A stretch of DNA of 64,000 nt, taken from the NCBI GenBank assembly GCA_902526645.1, contig CABZLS010000004.1, positions 1-64,000 on the forward strand. Reading direction: 5' to 3'. The translations under genes were made by a program, and so were the position numbers. This document shows, in pieces, positions 47,816-56,827 of this stretch. The DNA comes from an uncultured Pelagibacteraceae bacterium. GTDB taxonomy: Bacteria > Pseudomonadota > Alphaproteobacteria > Pelagibacterales > Pelagibacteraceae. The notes beneath the pieces are model-generated. The model was not told the origin of the DNA. It did no database searches and saw nothing but the letters and a program-made list of their open reading frames with translations. The first letter of the stretch is position 1; each line of letters starts with the position of its first letter.

Positions 47816-49234
47816 ATGAAGAATTCTTATACAAATAATAATTTAAAAAGTGATAATGACTTATCTTTTAACTGGAGTTTAGTTCAAAATGAAATGAAGA
47901 GTAAATTGGGGCTTGAAATTTATGAGAGCTGGTTAAAAAAGATTAATTTTGTAGAAGAATTTAAAGGTTATATTTTGTTGTCAGTCCCAACAAGATTTAT
48001 TCGTGATTGGATCACCTCTAGATATTTAGATCAAATTTTACAAATAACAAAAAATTACAAAAAAGATATTATAAGAATTGAGTTTAAAATTATTGAAAAG
48101 ACTTTTAAAGAAGAGAAAAATATGAATTATTCTAAATCTTTAGATGTTCATGAAAATGTTTCGTTCATAAAAGACTCATATCTACAATATAATAGAATAG
48201 ATCCAAATAAAACATTTAAAAATTTTGTTACCGGATCAAGTAATAAGTTAGCATATGAAGCTACTCTAAAGATTACAGACACTGTATCCCATTATAATCC
48301 TCTATATCTTTATGGGGGAGTAGGGATGGGAAAAACGCATTTATTAAATGCAATAGGTATTGAGCTTAAGAAAGATAATAAAGTTATGTTTATTTCAGCT
48401 GAACGATTTATGTATCAATTTGTAAAATCGATAAAATCTAATGATATGGTGAAATTTAAAGAATATTTTAGAAATACAGATGTTTTATTGATTGATGATA
48501 TTCAATTTATAAGTGGCAAAGAGGCAATGCAGGAAGAATTTTTTCATACATTTAATGCATTATTAGATAAAGGGTCACAAATTGTAATATCTGCTGACAG
48601 AGCACCAAATAAATTATTAAGAATTCAGGAGAGAATAAAATCTAGATTTTCAGGAGGTTTAGTCGTTGATATTCAAAAACCAGATTTAGAACTTCGAAAA
48701 AAAATAATTGATAATAAAATTAGTGAATTTTGTAGTTTATCCTCTGGGGAATTTAAAATTTCAAAGGAGATTATAGAATTTCTTAGCTCAGAAATAACTG
48801 CAAGCATCAGAGAATTAGTGGGTGCTGTAAATAGGATAGCATCTTTTTCAAGAATTTATAATAAATCACCTAATTTATCAGAGGTAAAAGTAATCTTAAA
48901 AGACCTCTTAAATTTAGGAGAAAATAAAGTCACAATTGATGTTATACAAACTCTTGTTTGTAAATTTTTTAAAATTAGTAAAAATGAAATGTTATCCTCT
49001 CGTAGATCAAGATACTTAGTGAGACCGAGACAGACAGCAATATATTTAACTAAAATTTTAACATCTAAATCTCTTCCAGAAATTGGAAGAGAATTTTCTA
49101 ATAGAGACCACACAACAATTATTCACTCAGTAAAAACAATAGAGAAATTAAAAGAAAAACAACCCGAGTTAGTTGAAAATATTAATAAATTAAAAAATCA
49201 AATTTTATACTATAACAAAGATAATGAAATTTAA
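47816..49234 (+). CDS. dnaA: Chromosomal replication initiator DnaA
   Basis: DnaA unwinds oriC. Domain I spans about 15-90. The AAA+ domain begins near 135, with Walker A YGGVGMGKTHLLNAIG (about 165-180), Walker B VLLIDDIQFISGKE (about 223-236) and the arginine-finger region. Domain IV carries RPRQTAIYLTKILT and the DNA-binding signature SNRDHTTIIHSVKTIEKL. The length of 472 is normal. It overlaps dnaN by 11 bases, so the pair is one transcript. Confidence 0.99.
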   Translation: MKNSYTNNNLKSDNDLSFNWSLVQNEMKSKLGLEIYESWLKKINFVEEFKGYILLSVPTRFIRDWITSRYLDQILQITKNYKKDIIRIEFKIIEKTFKEEKNMNYSKSLDVHENVSFIKDSYLQYNRIDPNKTFKNFVTGSSNKLAYEATLKITDTVSHYNPLYLYGGVGMGKTHLLNAIGIELKKDNKVMFISAERFMYQFVKSIKSNDMVKFKEYFRNTDVLLIDDIQFISGKEAMQEEFFHTFNALLDKGSQIVISADRAPNKLLRIQERIKSRFSGGLVVDIQKPDLELRKKIIDNKISEFCSLSSGEFKISKEIIEFLSSEITASIRELVGAVNRIASFSRIYNKSPNLSEVKVILKDLLNLGENKVTIDVIQTLVCKFFKISKNEMLSSRRSRYLVRPRQTAIYLTKILTSKSLPEIGREFSNRDHTTIIHSVKTIEKLKEKQPELVENINKLKNQILYYNKDNEI

Positions 49235-50336
49235 TGTAAACCAGCAAGATTTACAACAAGCATTAAGCTATTGTCAAGGTGTCATTGAAAAAAGAAGTAC
49301 ACTTCCAATTTTATCAAATATATTACTAAATGCCAGAAACTCAAAATTAACAATAACTGCAACAGATTTAGACTTAATTTTTATTCATGAATTAAAAGAT
49401 GTGGAAGTTTTTGAGGAAGGAGACACCACCACAACATCCTCAATTATGTATGATATAGTCAGAAAATTTACATCTGGGAAAAAAATTAATTTATCATTAA
49501 AAGACTCTAATAAGCTTCACTTAGAGTCTGAAAAATCTAATTTTAATTTGAATTGTATAAATTCATCTGAATTTCCTTTGACAGATGAAAATTTTGATAA
49601 AAACGAATTTATAATTAATTCAAAACATCTTCTTAAACTACTTAATAAATGTAAGTTCTCAATTTCAAATGATGAAACTAGGCATTACTTAAGTGGAATT
49701 TTTTTTCATCAGAATGATGTTGATGAAAAAACGTATTTAACAGCTGTAGCCACAGATAGTCATAGAATGTCAATTTCTAAAATAAGATTAGATAAAAAAA
49801 TAGATTTTGATCCCGTAATTTTGCCAAAAAAAACAATTTTCCAACTATGCTCATTGTTAGATAATTATGATGGTGAAGTAAAAATTTCAAATGTAAAATC
49901 AAAAATTAAATTTGAATTAAAAAATAGTATTTTAATTTCAAAACTAATTGATGGAAAATTTCCAAATTATATTCAAGTAATACCAAAAAATAATAAAAAA
50001 AAATTAGATATAGATTTGAAATCTTTTCTAAGTTCAGTAGATAGAGTTGCTTCAGTTTCTCTTGATAAGAAAGATGGTGTAAAGTTTAATCTCTCAAAAG
50101 ATATATTAAATTTATCTGTTAATAATGCTAATAGTGGTGATGGTAAGGAAATGTTGAATGTAAAGTTTGATTATGATTTGGAAATCAGTTTTAACTCAAG
50201 ATATTTAATCGATGTTGCTTCTCAACTTGATGGCGATAGAGTAGAACTTTTATTTAATGACACAGGATCACCAGTTTTGATTAAAGATCCATCTGATTTT
50301 GATAGTATTTATGTTGTTATGCCAATGAAAGGTTAA
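49224..50336 (+). CDS. dnaN: DNA polymerase III sliding clamp (beta)
   Basis: The beta clamp tethers the polymerase to DNA. It shows three repeated clamp folds of about 120 residues; EKRSTLPILSNILLNA (about 22-37), FPLTDE, AVATDSHRMSISK (about 174-186) and the C-terminal YVVMPMKG (xPMxx clamp terminus) identify it. The length of 370 is normal. The start overlaps the end of dnaA, and its stop interlocks with the convergent acyltransferase. recF does not follow. Confidence 0.98.
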   Translation: MKFNVNQQDLQQALSYCQGVIEKRSTLPILSNILLNARNSKLTITATDLDLIFIHELKDVEVFEEGDTTTTSSIMYDIVRKFTSGKKINLSLKDSNKLHLESEKSNFNLNCINSSEFPLTDENFDKNEFIINSKHLLKLLNKCKFSISNDETRHYLSGIFFHQNDVDEKTYLTAVATDSHRMSISKIRLDKKIDFDPVILPKKTIFQLCSLLDNYDGEVKISNVKSKIKFELKNSILISKLIDGKFPNYIQVIPKNNKKKLDIDLKSFLSSVDRVASVSLDKKDGVKFNLSKDILNLSVNNANSGDGKEMLNVKFDYDLEISFNSRYLIDVASQLDGDRVELLFNDTGSPVLIKDPSDFDSIYVVMPMKG

Positions 50337-51034
50337 TTGATCAAATCTAGCTCCGAATAAATTTTTTTTTCAAGATTATTAATAAATTCATCCTTAGTTA
50401 AGCCTGGGCTAATTGGTTTTAGTATTGAAATTGTAATTACTCTATTTGAATTTTTTTTTCCTTTTTTTGGCCATACATACCCAGAATTGATTGCTATTGG
50501 TAAACAAAAAATGTTTAATTCCTCATAAATTCTAGCTACTCCTTTTTTAAAAGCAGGTCTTTCCGTTGGTGGAACTCTGGTGGCTTGTGGAAATATAATT
50601 AATGGTCTTTCAGATTTTTTTATGACTTTAGAAATGTTTTCAAAAAAATTCAAGTTTTCCTTTGTAACTTTGTCTCTTTTAATTGAAATTGACCCAATTT
50701 TTTTTAAATACCATCCAAATACTGGAATATTCAAAAGCTCTTTTTTTAATATGAATACAGGTGAATTAAATAATGTTTGTAGAAAAAAAGTTTCAAACAT
50801 AGATTGATGTGAACAAGCAATAAAAAATTTTTTATCTTTAACAATATTTTCTTTTCCTTTGACAAGTATCTTTGTTGATAAAAAAAACTTTAAACAAAAT
50901 ATTGACCAATAGCCCATTAATTTGCCCCCAAATAAAACAAATTTTTGGGGTAGAAAAAAGGAAGGAAGAAAAAATATTGATATAATAATAATTCCTATGA
51001 AAAAAAAGACTGAGAATAAAATATCTTTGAGCAT
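50333..51034 (-). CDS. 1-acyl-sn-glycerol-3-phosphate acyltransferase (PlsC-type)
   Basis: A PlsC-fold acyltransferase of 233 residues makes phosphatidic acid. N-terminal hydrophobic helices (about 1-30, 40-52) anchor it to the inner membrane. The catalytic box is CSHQSMFETFF, an HX4E variant of the usual HX4D; block II contains SIKRD and block III reads IIFPQATRVPP in place of FPEGTR. The HQSxxET form is known in alphaproteobacteria. The gene is leftward, 12 bases after lysA. Confidence 0.88.
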   Translation of the reverse strand: MLKDILFSVFFFIGIIIISIFFLPSFFLPQKFVLFGGKLMGYWSIFCLKFFLSTKILVKGKENIVKDKKFFIACSHQSMFETFFLQTLFNSPVFILKKELLNIPVFGWYLKKIGSISIKRDKVTKENLNFFENISKVIKKSERPLIIFPQATRVPPTERPAFKKGVARIYEELNIFCLPIAINSGYVWPKKGKKNSNRVITISILKPISPGLTKDEFINNLEKKIYSELDLIN

Positions 51035-51046
51035 TGCATATAAAAC

Positions 51047-52261
51047 TTACATTAGATCTTTTAAATTTTGTCTTTTACTAATAATTTTAATTTGAGAATT
51101 TTTAATCAATATTTCTGTTGGTTTAGGTCTTAAATTATAATTTGAACTTAATGACATGCCATAGGCCCCTACATCACAAATAATAACTAAGTCTTTCTCT
51201 TTTAATACTTGAAAATTTTTTGTAGATAAAAACTTATCTGTAGTTTCACATATTGGCCCAACGAACTCATATTTTTTTTTTGATTTGCTGTTATTTTTGA
51301 TGAGAGGAATAATTTGATGTTTTGCATTATAAAGGGCTGGTCTCATTAAATCATTCATTGCAGCATCTAGTATAATAAAACTTTTTTTTCCACCCTCTTT
51401 AATGTAAATAACTTTTGAAATTAATATTCCTGCACTGCCAATTATAGATCTACCTGGTTCAAAAATTATTTTAGAATTATATTTTTTTTTAAATTTTATA
51501 ATATCTTCTGCATATTTTTTTAAATTTAATTTCTTACCACCTTTTTTATAATTTATCCCCATCCCTCCACCAAGATCAATATATTCAAAATTGTATTTGG
51601 TTTTTTTAATAATCTTATCTAATATTTTAAGCGTTTTTTGATAGGGTTTTATATCAAGAATTTGACTTCCTATGTGTACACTTAAGCATTTTAAATTTAA
51701 ATTTTTCGATTTATTTACATAACTTACTAAATCTAAAAAAGTATCTTCTGATACACCAAATTTATTTTCTTTTTTGCCAGTTGAAATCTGACTTAAAGTT
51801 TTAGCATCAGTATTAGGATTAAGTCTTATGCCTATGTCAACTTTCCTCCTCTTGTTTTTTGCAATTTTCTCAATTTCTAAAATCTCACTTTTTGATTCAG
51901 CATTAATCAGTAAAATCTTGTTTTTTATTGCATAATCTATTTCGATATTAGTTTTTCCAACTCCTGAAAATACTATTTTGTCAGGTTTAATACCTGCTTT
52001 AATAGCTTTCATTAATTCTCCCATAGAAACAACATCAGCGCCTAATCCTAATTTTCCTATTTCAGAAAGCAAACTTTTATTTGGATTTGCTTTTACAGCA
52101 AAACAAATTAAGGGATTTAAATTATTAAAATTTTTTTTTAAATCATTAATATTATCTCTTATTTTCTTATAAGAATAACAATATAAAGGTGTGGAAAATT
52201 TCTTAGCTAAGATTGACGATTTAACTCCATCAACAAAATAATTTTTTCTTTTATATTTCAT
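51047..52261 (-). CDS. lysA: Diaminopimelate decarboxylase
   Basis: LysA makes lysine from meso-diaminopimelate. The PLP lysine is in ICFAVKANPN (about 52-61). The glycine-rich phosphate site is DLGGGMGINYK near 226, FEPGRSI (about 266-272) follows, and VGPICETTDKF with DVGAYGMSLSSNYN holds the substrate. The length of 404 is typical. Its ATG overlaps the TGA of the LptM-like gene (ATGA), and dapB at 4 kb feeds the same pathway. Confidence 0.97.
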   Translation of the reverse strand: MKYKRKNYFVDGVKSSILAKKFSTPLYCYSYKKIRDNINDLKKNFNNLNPLICFAVKANPNKSLLSEIGKLGLGADVVSMGELMKAIKAGIKPDKIVFSGVGKTNIEIDYAIKNKILLINAESKSEILEIEKIAKNKRRKVDIGIRLNPNTDAKTLSQISTGKKENKFGVSEDTFLDLVSYVNKSKNLNLKCLSVHIGSQILDIKPYQKTLKILDKIIKKTKYNFEYIDLGGGMGINYKKGGKKLNLKKYAEDIIKFKKKYNSKIIFEPGRSIIGSAGILISKVIYIKEGGKKSFIILDAAMNDLMRPALYNAKHQIIPLIKNNSKSKKKYEFVGPICETTDKFLSTKNFQVLKEKDLVIICDVGAYGMSLSSNYNLRPKPTEILIKNSQIKIISKRQNLKDLM

Positions 52262-52386
52262 CCTAGTACTTTAAGATTAATTTTTGTTTTATTTGATTTT
52301 AGCTCCTCATATATAGGCTCACCTTTTTTCCCACATGAAAATACCAAAATACTTATCACAAATAATAAAAGTACCTTTTTAATCAT
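52258..52386 (-). CDS. LptM-like small lipoprotein
   Basis: A 42-residue frame on the minus strand encodes a lipoprotein signal peptide with the lipobox LVFSCGKKGEP; the cysteine is residue 18. The CGKKGxP start is the hallmark of the small lipoprotein found between argH and lysA, recently named LptM in E. coli, where it helps the LptD assembly. It overlaps argH by eight bases and lysA by three, so it belongs to argH-lptM-lysA. The role here is inferred from place and motif. Confidence 0.85.
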   Translation of the reverse strand: MIKKVLLLFVISILVFSCGKKGEPIYEELKSNKTKINLKVLG

Positions 52387-53773
52387 AATTTTTTTTATAT
52401 TTTACTATCATCTTTTTAATATTATCAAAAGATGTTCCTCCAAAAGATTTTTTTGAATTAACAGAATTTTCAAGACTTAATACCTTTAAAACATCAGAAG
52501 ATAGTTTAGGCACAATTTTCTTTAAATCACTAATATCTAAATTCTCTAATTTGCTCTTTTTTTTCTCAGCTAAATTAACTATAGAAGCTGTTTTTTTATA
52601 AGCTTCTCTAAATGGCATGGAGTGATATTTGACTAAGTAATCAGCTAAATCAGTTGCTGTAATGTAGCCTTTTTCTGCAAGTTCCAACATTTTCTTTTTG
52701 TTAGGACTTAAATTATTTAAAACTTCATCCAATATTTTAAGACAATTAATTAGATTGTCATTTGATCTAAATACAATTTCTTTATCATCTTGCAAATCTT
52801 TGAAATAAGATAGAGGTAATCCCTTCAGTAAAGAGAGCATTGAAAATAAATTTCCATAAAATGATCCAGTTTTTCCTCTTAAAAATTCTAATAGATCTGG
52901 ATTTTTTTTTTGAGGCATTATTGATGAACCTGTAACAATTTTATCCGACAATTTGATTAAGTTAAATCCATCTGAATTCCATATTATTAATTCTTCTGCA
53001 ATTCTTGAAATGTGCATAGAACAAACAGAACAACTATAAAGATAGTCTAAAACAAAGTCTCTATCAGAAACTGTATCAATAGAATTATTGGTAGGATTTT
53101 TAAAACCTAATTTTTTTGCTGTATAATTTCTATCTATATTAAAGGAAGTTCCAGCAATAGCCAAGACTCCTAATGGACTTTCATTGAGACTTTCAAAATT
53201 ATTCTGAAATCTTTTTTTATCTCTCTCAAACATCTCAACATAAGCCATCAAGTAATGTGCAAATGATACAGGTTGTGCATTTTTTAAATGAGTGAAACCT
53301 GGCATAATAGTTTTTATATTTTTTTCTGAAAGTTTTAAAATAGTTTTTATTATTCTATTCAAGATATATAAAATTTCTTTATTCGATGACTTTATCCAAA
53401 TTTTTAAATCAGTAATGACTTGATCATTTCTTGATCTAGCAGTATGAACATATCCCGCTTCTTCTCCTATAATTTCAAATAATCTTTTTTCTATATTCAT
53501 ATGAATATCCTCATACTTATGATCAAATTGAAACTTATTTTTGGATATTTCTCTCTCGATCTTATTAAGTCCATACAAAATTTTATTTTTTATTTTAAAA
53601 GAAATAATTTTTTGCTTGAAAAGCATTTCAACATGAGCAATCGATCCTTTTATATCCTGTTTATATAGCCTTTTATCAATATTTAAAGAGGACCCAATTT
53701 TTTGAAAAAAACTAGAAGTTTTTTTTCCAATACGGCTATTCCAAATTGCCTTGTTGTTTTTATTTTTTGTCAT
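52379..53773 (-). CDS. argH: Argininosuccinate lyase
   Basis: ArgH performs the last step of arginine synthesis. The fumarase-superfamily loop GSSIMPQKKNPDLLEFLRGK (about 280-299) is intact, along with HTARSRNDQV (about 105-114) and TAGFTHLKNAQPVSFAHYL-type PGFTHLKNAQPVSFAHY. The length of 464 is normal. It heads argH-lptM-lysA and diverges from tlpA by 24 bases. Confidence 0.97.
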   Translation of the reverse strand: MTKNKNNKAIWNSRIGKKTSSFFQKIGSSLNIDKRLYKQDIKGSIAHVEMLFKQKIISFKIKNKILYGLNKIEREISKNKFQFDHKYEDIHMNIEKRLFEIIGEEAGYVHTARSRNDQVITDLKIWIKSSNKEILYILNRIIKTILKLSEKNIKTIMPGFTHLKNAQPVSFAHYLMAYVEMFERDKKRFQNNFESLNESPLGVLAIAGTSFNIDRNYTAKKLGFKNPTNNSIDTVSDRDFVLDYLYSCSVCSMHISRIAEELIIWNSDGFNLIKLSDKIVTGSSIMPQKKNPDLLEFLRGKTGSFYGNLFSMLSLLKGLPLSYFKDLQDDKEIVFRSNDNLINCLKILDEVLNNLSPNKKKMLELAEKGYITATDLADYLVKYHSMPFREAYKKTASIVNLAEKKKSKLENLDISDLKKIVPKLSSDVLKVLSLENSVNSKKSFGGTSFDNIKKMIVKYKKNYD

Positions 53774-53797
53774 GATAATTATTTATACCTTTTTAAC

Positions 53798-54307
53798 ATG
53801 AGATTTTTAATAATATTTATTTTTTTGATATCAAATTCATATGCAAATGAGGCAATTGATATAAAAAATCTTATTATCTATAAAGAGTTAAAAAAACACT
53901 CATCTTTAACGTTTCTTGACGCTAAGAATAATCAATTAGATATAAGTAATTTTAAAGGAAATGTGATTTTGTTGAATTTTTGGGCAACTTGGTGTGCTCC
54001 TTGTAAAGATGAAATGCCCTCTTTAGATATTTTACAAGCGAATAATTCTTTAGAAAATTTAAAAATATTTCCTATAAATGTTGGTCAAGATAGTATTGAA
54101 AAATCCTTAAAATTTTTTAAAGATTTAAATATTAAAAATTTAAATGTTTATTTTGATACACCTGTAACTTTAGCAAAAAAGTTTGAGTTAAGAGGTATTC
54201 CAACTTCAATTTTAATTAATAAAGATGGTTTAGAGTTTGCAAGAATTATTGGTTCAATTGATTTTCAGGATAAAAAATTTATAGAATGGTTAAGCGGTTA
54301 TAACTAA
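53798..54307 (+). CDS. TlpA-family periplasmic thioredoxin
   Basis: A signal peptide (about 1-16, ending SYANEA) is followed by a TlpA/ResA-like thioredoxin domain with the redox motif NFWATWCAPCKDEMPSL near residue 60 and the cis-proline in LRGIPTSILI. It reduces or shuttles disulfides in periplasmic proteins, perhaps cytochrome c apoproteins. The ATG at 53798 begins the signal peptide; an upstream in-frame ATG at 53702 lies inside argH and is rejected. The stop interlocks with the HIG1-type gene as CTAA. Confidence 0.9.
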   Translation: MRFLIIFIFLISNSYANEAIDIKNLIIYKELKKHSSLTFLDAKNNQLDISNFKGNVILLNFWATWCAPCKDEMPSLDILQANNSLENLKIFPINVGQDSIEKSLKFFKDLNIKNLNVYFDTPVTLAKKFELRGIPTSILINKDGLEFARIIGSIDFQDKKFIEWLSGYN

Positions 54308-54510
54308 TTTTTAAAAAAATAAGCAAAACTAACTAAAACAATTATAGCTACAAATTGTAATAAAACTCTCAATTGCATTAATTTATTTGAGTATTTTTTG
54401 CTTGTTTCTCCACCTTTAAACAAAGTGCTTATTCCTAAAACTAAAATGAAGCCAACTCCAATTAATAAAGCTATAGATACTACTTTAACTAATATTTCAG
54501 AATACATCAT
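54304..54510 (-). CDS. Small two-helix membrane protein (HIG1-like)
   Basis: From the ATG at 54510 the protein has 68 residues with two hydrophobic helices (about 7-26 and 45-65) around a basic loop GGETSKKYSNKLMQLRVLLQ. The MRxRVLLQ-type loop is typical of the HIG1 (hypoxia-induced) twin-helix family, which associates with respiratory complexes. An upstream in-frame ATG at 54603 overlaps the divergent esterase and is unlikely. Confidence 0.7.
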   Translation of the reverse strand: MMYSEILVKVVSIALLIGVGFILVLGISTLFKGGETSKKYSNKLMQLRVLLQFVAIIVLVSFAYFFKN

Positions 54511-54556
54511 TGTATTGTAGGGTGTTTTAAAAATAAAAAAACATAAATTATTAAGT

Positions 54557-55207
54557 ATGACATTTTGTCTGGATGCCACTATTGTTAAGCCTGACGATAA
54601 CAAGAATATAGAAAATGCAATTATCTTACTTCATGGATATGGAGGTGATGGAAAAGATATAAGTATATTATCACTTAACTGGAAAAGACATTTACCAAAT
54701 ACAATCTTTATTTGTCCAAATGGTCATGAGCAATGCTCTGTAAACCCAAATGGTTTTCAATGGTTTGATTTAACTAAAGATGATCCAAAATATATTTTAG
54801 AGGAATCAAAAAAAGCTGAAGCAATTTTAAATAAATTTATTGGAGAGGTTAAAACAAGGTTTAATTTGAATAATGAAAAGATTATTTTATCAGGATTTAG
54901 TCAAGGTTGTATGATGTCTATTAACTTAGGTCTTACATCTGAAAAGGAGTTTAATTGTATCGTGGGATTTTCTGGTAAAATTATAAACCAAAATGACCTA
55001 AAATTAAGACAAAAAGTCTCAACACGCACTTTACTGGTTCATGGTGATTCTGATCAGGTTGTTTCTCCTAATTTTTTGTTGGAGGCAAAAGATTTTTTTT
55101 TAAGAAATAATATAGAAATAGAGACTCATTTGATAAAAAATTGTGATCACCATATTCCAATTGAAGCATCCAGTATAGCATTAAATTATATTTTAAAAAA
55201 AATATAA
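54557..55207 (+). CDS. Alpha/beta-hydrolase, phospholipase/carboxylesterase family
   Basis: A 216-residue serine hydrolase of the carboxylesterase/APT-1 family. The oxyanion region is ILLHGYGGDGKD (about 22-33), the nucleophile is in LSGFSQGCMMS (about 113-123), the aspartate in LVHGDSDQVVS, and the histidine in CDHHIPIEA. Likely substrates are carboxyl or thioesters, but the specific one cannot be read. It diverges from the HIG1-type gene by 46 bases. Confidence 0.88.
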   Translation: MTFCLDATIVKPDDNKNIENAIILLHGYGGDGKDISILSLNWKRHLPNTIFICPNGHEQCSVNPNGFQWFDLTKDDPKYILEESKKAEAILNKFIGEVKTRFNLNNEKIILSGFSQGCMMSINLGLTSEKEFNCIVGFSGKIINQNDLKLRQKVSTRTLLVHGDSDQVVSPNFLLEAKDFFLRNNIEIETHLIKNCDHHIPIEASSIALNYILKKI

Positions 55208-55255
55208 TGAGTGCTTAATCTTGAAATAATTTTTTTTTTAAGTTAAAATTTGATT

Positions 55256-55825
55256 ATGAATAGTTTTCTTGAACAAGATATATCTTTAGAAAAATGTCCA
55301 GCATTAGTTTTGAATGCAGACTATAGACCTTTGAGTTATTATCCATTATCTTTATGGTCTTGGCAAGACACTGTAAAATCAGTTTTTTTGGATAGAGTAA
55401 TTATAGTTAGTAATTATGATAGAGTTGTAAGAAGTCCTTCTTTTAATATGAAGCTACCAAGCGTAATAGCATTAAGGGACTATATTGTTCCTCAATCTAA
55501 ACCAAGTTTTACAAGATTTAACGTTTTTCTGAGAGATAAATTTTCATGTCAGTATTGTGGTAGTAGTGAAGAGCTAACATTTGATCATTTGTTACCAAGA
55601 TCTAAGGGTGGAGAAACAAACTGGGATAATGTTGTGACTGCATGCTCAGAGTGTAATGTTAAAAAAGGTGGTAAATTATTAAAATCTTCAGGAATGAAAC
55701 TTTCACAATACCCTTATCAACCCTCAACTGAAGACCTTCATCGTAATGGTAAAAATTTTCCTCCAAATTATTTACATAAAAGCTGGATGGATTATTTGTA
55801 TTGGGATGTAGAATTAGAGGCTTAA
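55256..55825 (+). CDS. HNH endonuclease
   Basis: A 189-residue protein conserved in alphaproteobacteria. Residues about 95-145 form an HNH module: CQYCGSSEELTFDHLLPRS, then NWDNVVTACSECNVKKGG, with two CxxC zinc knuckles around the HxxP-N core. The N-terminal ~80 residues (ALVLNADYRPLSYYPLS) are also typical of this stand-alone family, whose cellular role is unclear. The ATG at 55256 is chosen over a TTG two codons upstream. Confidence 0.9.
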   Translation: MNSFLEQDISLEKCPALVLNADYRPLSYYPLSLWSWQDTVKSVFLDRVIIVSNYDRVVRSPSFNMKLPSVIALRDYIVPQSKPSFTRFNVFLRDKFSCQYCGSSEELTFDHLLPRSKGGETNWDNVVTACSECNVKKGGKLLKSSGMKLSQYPYQPSTEDLHRNGKNFPPNYLHKSWMDYLYWDVELEA

Positions 55826-55827
55826 AT

Positions 55828-56358
55828 TTAAACTTTCTCAGAAATATTGATAGCTATTTTTGAACCAGTTTTAATTATTTTATCCATTATAGAATAAAAT
55901 CCTTTTTTGGTTGCTCCTTTTTCATAAGCTATGTCTTTATGATGCAATTCATCTTCTCTGAACTTTATAATCTTTTTTTTAAGGTCTTTTTCATCTGGAC
56001 CAAGCTGATTTATTTGGTTTTGATAATGTTCATCAATAACTTCTTCTACGGAAGCAGTGCAAAGCATTGCGGCTTTTTTCCCTAATATTGTTGAACCAAA
56101 ACCCAAGCCTACTCCAAGCAGATCCCATAATGGTAAAAATTTAGTTGGTTTAATTTTTCTTCTTTTAATTTCGTTTTCAAAAAATTCACAATGTTCTTTT
56201 TCATGAACTTTCATTTCTTCTATAGTTTTTTTTAGATTTTCATCTTTTACAAAAGTATTTAATGCTAATAATTGACCTTCATAAATTTTTACAGCTCCCC
56301 TCTCTCCTGCGTGATCAACTCTTATAAATTCCTCAACTTTATTCTTTGAATTTTTCAT
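55828..56358 (-). CDS. coq7: Coq7-type demethoxyubiquinone hydroxylase
   Basis: This di-iron monooxygenase hydroxylates demethoxyubiquinone in the penultimate step of ubiquinone synthesis, matching ubiE and ubiB above. Six iron ligands appear in two ExxH repeats: RVDHAGERGAVKIYEGQ, MKVHEKEHCEFFE, SVEEVIDEHYQNQ and REDELHHKDIAYE. The length of 176 is short but complete. It overlaps dsbB by 20 bases. Confidence 0.94.
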   Translation of the reverse strand: MKNSKNKVEEFIRVDHAGERGAVKIYEGQLLALNTFVKDENLKKTIEEMKVHEKEHCEFFENEIKRRKIKPTKFLPLWDLLGVGLGFGSTILGKKAAMLCTASVEEVIDEHYQNQINQLGPDEKDLKKKIIKFREDELHHKDIAYEKGATKKGFYSIMDKIIKTGSKIAINISEKV

Positions 56359-56827
56359 ATTTCCTAAAAATATTAATTAAAAATATTGATATTATCAAAC
56401 TTATAATCATATTAAGGGTTGTAAGCGAAAATCCAAAAATTCTAAATGTCACATCTTTACAACTCACAGTTTTTCTTTGTAGCTCTTTAAGCAATTCTTC
56501 TTTAGACATGATATCAGTGGTATTTTTTAATGTACAAATTGCTGTTTCATTGAAAAAATTTTCTTCAATACCAAGGTGGTAAAAAGAAATTAAAAAAGAA
56601 AAGAAAAAAACCATGATTAATAATAAAATAATAAATTTTCCTTTTTTTTTAAAAAAATAACTCAAAGTTATTAAAATTATAGCAAGAACATAAGGAATTC
56701 TCTCTATTAAACATAAATTACATGGCTGGTATCCAAGGGCATATTCAATAAAATATGCTGATATCAATGAAATAAAACTAATAAATAAAATTATCTTTAA
56801 AACAATATCTTTACTTAAGTTATGCAT
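56339..56827 (-). CDS. dsbB: Disulfide bond formation protein DsbB
   Basis: DsbB reoxidises DsbA and passes electrons to quinone. It has four hydrophobic helices in 162 residues. The first redox pair is in YQPCNLCLIERIPY (about 33-46); the second pair is C98 (ETAICTLKN) and C122 (TVSCKD). It overlaps coq7 by 20 bases and the YqaA-type gene by eight. DsbA itself is not in the window. Confidence 0.9.
   Translation of the reverse strand: MHNLSKDIVLKIILFISFISLISAYFIEYALGYQPCNLCLIERIPYVLAIILITLSYFFKKKGKFIILLLIMVFFFSFLISFYHLGIEENFFNETAICTLKNTTDIMSKEELLKELQRKTVSCKDVTFRIFGFSLTTLNMIISLIISIFLINIFRKYEKFKE

Noticed and set aside
53702-53797. N-terminal extension of the TlpA protein
   Set aside because: It lies inside argH on the other strand, and the ATG at 53798 starts a clean signal peptide.
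54511-54603. N-terminal extension of the HIG1-type protein
   Set aside because: It overlaps the divergent esterase and has no family-like residues; the ATG at 54510 fits better.
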